Shown piece by piece: positions 63,505-64,000 of a DNA stretch of 64,000 nucleotides. Every line of letters starts with the position of its first letter. Position 1 is the stretch's first letter. The position numbers and the translations under genes were made by a program. The stretch lies in assembly GCA_041687015.1 (NCBI GenBank), contig JAWLCT010000010.1, forward strand, positions 30,681-94,680, written 5' to 3'. The notes beneath the pieces were generated by a model, which worked only from the letters and a program-made list of their open reading frames with translations, made no database searches and had not been told where the DNA came from. Source of the DNA: JALOAT01 sp041687015. Its GTDB lineage: Bacteria; Pseudomonadota; Gammaproteobacteria; Thiohalomonadales; Thiohalomonadaceae.

Positions 63505-63910
63505 GCGACGGTGTCAGAACGCCGAAAAAACCTGAACGGCGGCCATTACGTTGGTTCGGTGTGCCTTCAACCTTCAACAGTCTTCCGTGCCGGTCGATCG
63601 TCTTTGGGATCACCCGTGGGGACAGCAGAAAACAGCGTTTCTTCTAAGATGGAATGCCCTAGGTGCTGTTTGCTTCGGTTCGAAGCGATTTACGCCCAGG
63701 GGATTGGGCTCTGCCAGGTACTCCTGGCATGAACACCAGAAGTGACATCGCGGGTTCGCTACGCCGTTGCGACGAGCTTTCGCACCTGCATACGCACGGC
63801 TGTCCCCGGGGTGACAGGAGACAGGTACGCGCTACGCCTTACGTGTCACTGTTCGCACGAATAACGACTGCCGAACACCGACCGGCCACCAGAGTGCGCT
63901 GGGACGGACG
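63505..63910. other. Intergenic region between birA and the rRNA operon
   Basis: About 400 bp without a convincing gene; short open frames here show no recognisable features. It contains several small hairpins in a row: GCTTCG/CGAAGC (63672-63686), GCCCA/TGGGC just after, TGCCAGG/CCTGGCA (63712-63729) and CTGTCCCC/GGGGTGACAG near 63800. No tRNA fits. Confidence 0.6.
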
Positions 63911-63943
63911 AAAAAAAACCCCGACCGTTGGGTCGGGGTTTTT
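63911..63943 (-). terminator. Terminator of the rRNA operon
   Basis: Thirteen-bp perfect stem AAAAACCCCGACC / GGTCGGGGTTTTT with loop GTTG, followed on the minus strand by more T. It lies a few bases after the 5S rRNA 3' end. Confidence 0.93.
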
Positions 63944-63951
63944 GGAAATAG

Positions 63952-64000
63952 CGCCTGGCAGTGACCTACTTTCGCATGAGGAGGCCTCACACTATCATCG
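63952..64000 (-). rRNA. rrf: 5S rRNA, 3' part (cut by the window edge)
   Basis: On the minus strand CGATGATAGTGTGAGG, CATGCGAAAGTAGG and CACTGCCAGGCG match the 3' third of gammaproteobacterial 5S rRNA. The rest of the rrn operon lies beyond the right edge. The rrn-birA neighbourhood matches the E. coli rrnB-birA-tufB region. Confidence 0.93.

Noticed and set aside
63551..63745. A 64-codon open frame between birA and the 5S rRNA
   Set aside because: No ribosome-binding site or recognisable feature, and it overlaps several hairpins; I treat the region as non-coding.

Overview
The window is a high-GC stretch of a gammaproteobacterial chromosome. The evidence is the gene order rrn-birA-coaX-tRNA(Thr,Tyr,Gly,Thr)-tuf-tRNA(Trp)-secE-nusG-rplKAJL-rpoBC-rpsLG-fusA-tuf followed without a break by the S10, spc and alpha ribosomal clusters, then uvrA/MFS/ssb, ispB/rplU-rpmA-obg-proB, and rpsT-murJ-ribF-ileS-lspA-fkpB-ispH. 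The contiguous rpoBC-str-S10-spc-alpha run resembles Pseudomonas and the purple-sulfur or Ectothiorhodospira-like lineages more than E. coli, where these blocks are split. I cannot name a genus from the sequence alone. One 100-N scaffold gap (17470-17569) is flanked by an identical 99-bp sequence and looks like an artificial contig join with nothing missing.

Layout. 1-1713: tail of an unidentified gene and a secreted lipoprotein with a HEXXH zinc-peptidase motif. 1748-3464: tRNA-Thr(CGU), a Fur-family regulator and thiO. 3644-9905: a tightly overlapping minor-pilin operon fimT-pilV-pilW-pilX-(unknown secreted 101-aa protein)-pilY1-pilE. 9906-17177 (minus strand): ispH, fkpB, lspA, ileS, ribF, murJ. 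17235-18123: rpsT between two copies of a short inverted-repeat element. 18135-21004: proB, obg, rpmA, rplU, with ispB divergent. 22129-28310: tRNA-Pro, a beta-propeller protein, ssb, a YajR-like MFS carrier, uvrA and a third copy of the repeat element. 28308-60527 (minus strand): SAM hydroxide adenosyltransferase, then the complete alpha, spc, S10, str, rpoBC, L10/L1 and secE-nusG clusters, with two identical tuf genes. 60579-64000: four tRNAs, a SPOR protein, coaX, birA, and the 3' end of a 5S rRNA with its terminator.

How it works together. Most of the window builds and runs the gene-expression machinery: ribosomal proteins, RNA polymerase core, elongation factors, Sec translocase subunits and the tRNAs that surround tuf. 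Promoter-like sequences can be read in front of rplU, ispB, uvrA, the str genes, rplN (spc), rpsM (alpha), the tRNA-tuf unit, the Fur-family gene and birA. An L10-type leader and a rplL-rpoB attenuator hairpin are visible. The accessory content is modest: the type IV pilus tip/minor-pilin cassette, the lipoprotein peptidase, and a family of intergenic elements built from a 9-bp unit ACGGGGRAC. I found no CRISPR array, prophage, transposase, toxin-antitoxin pair or recognisable defence system.
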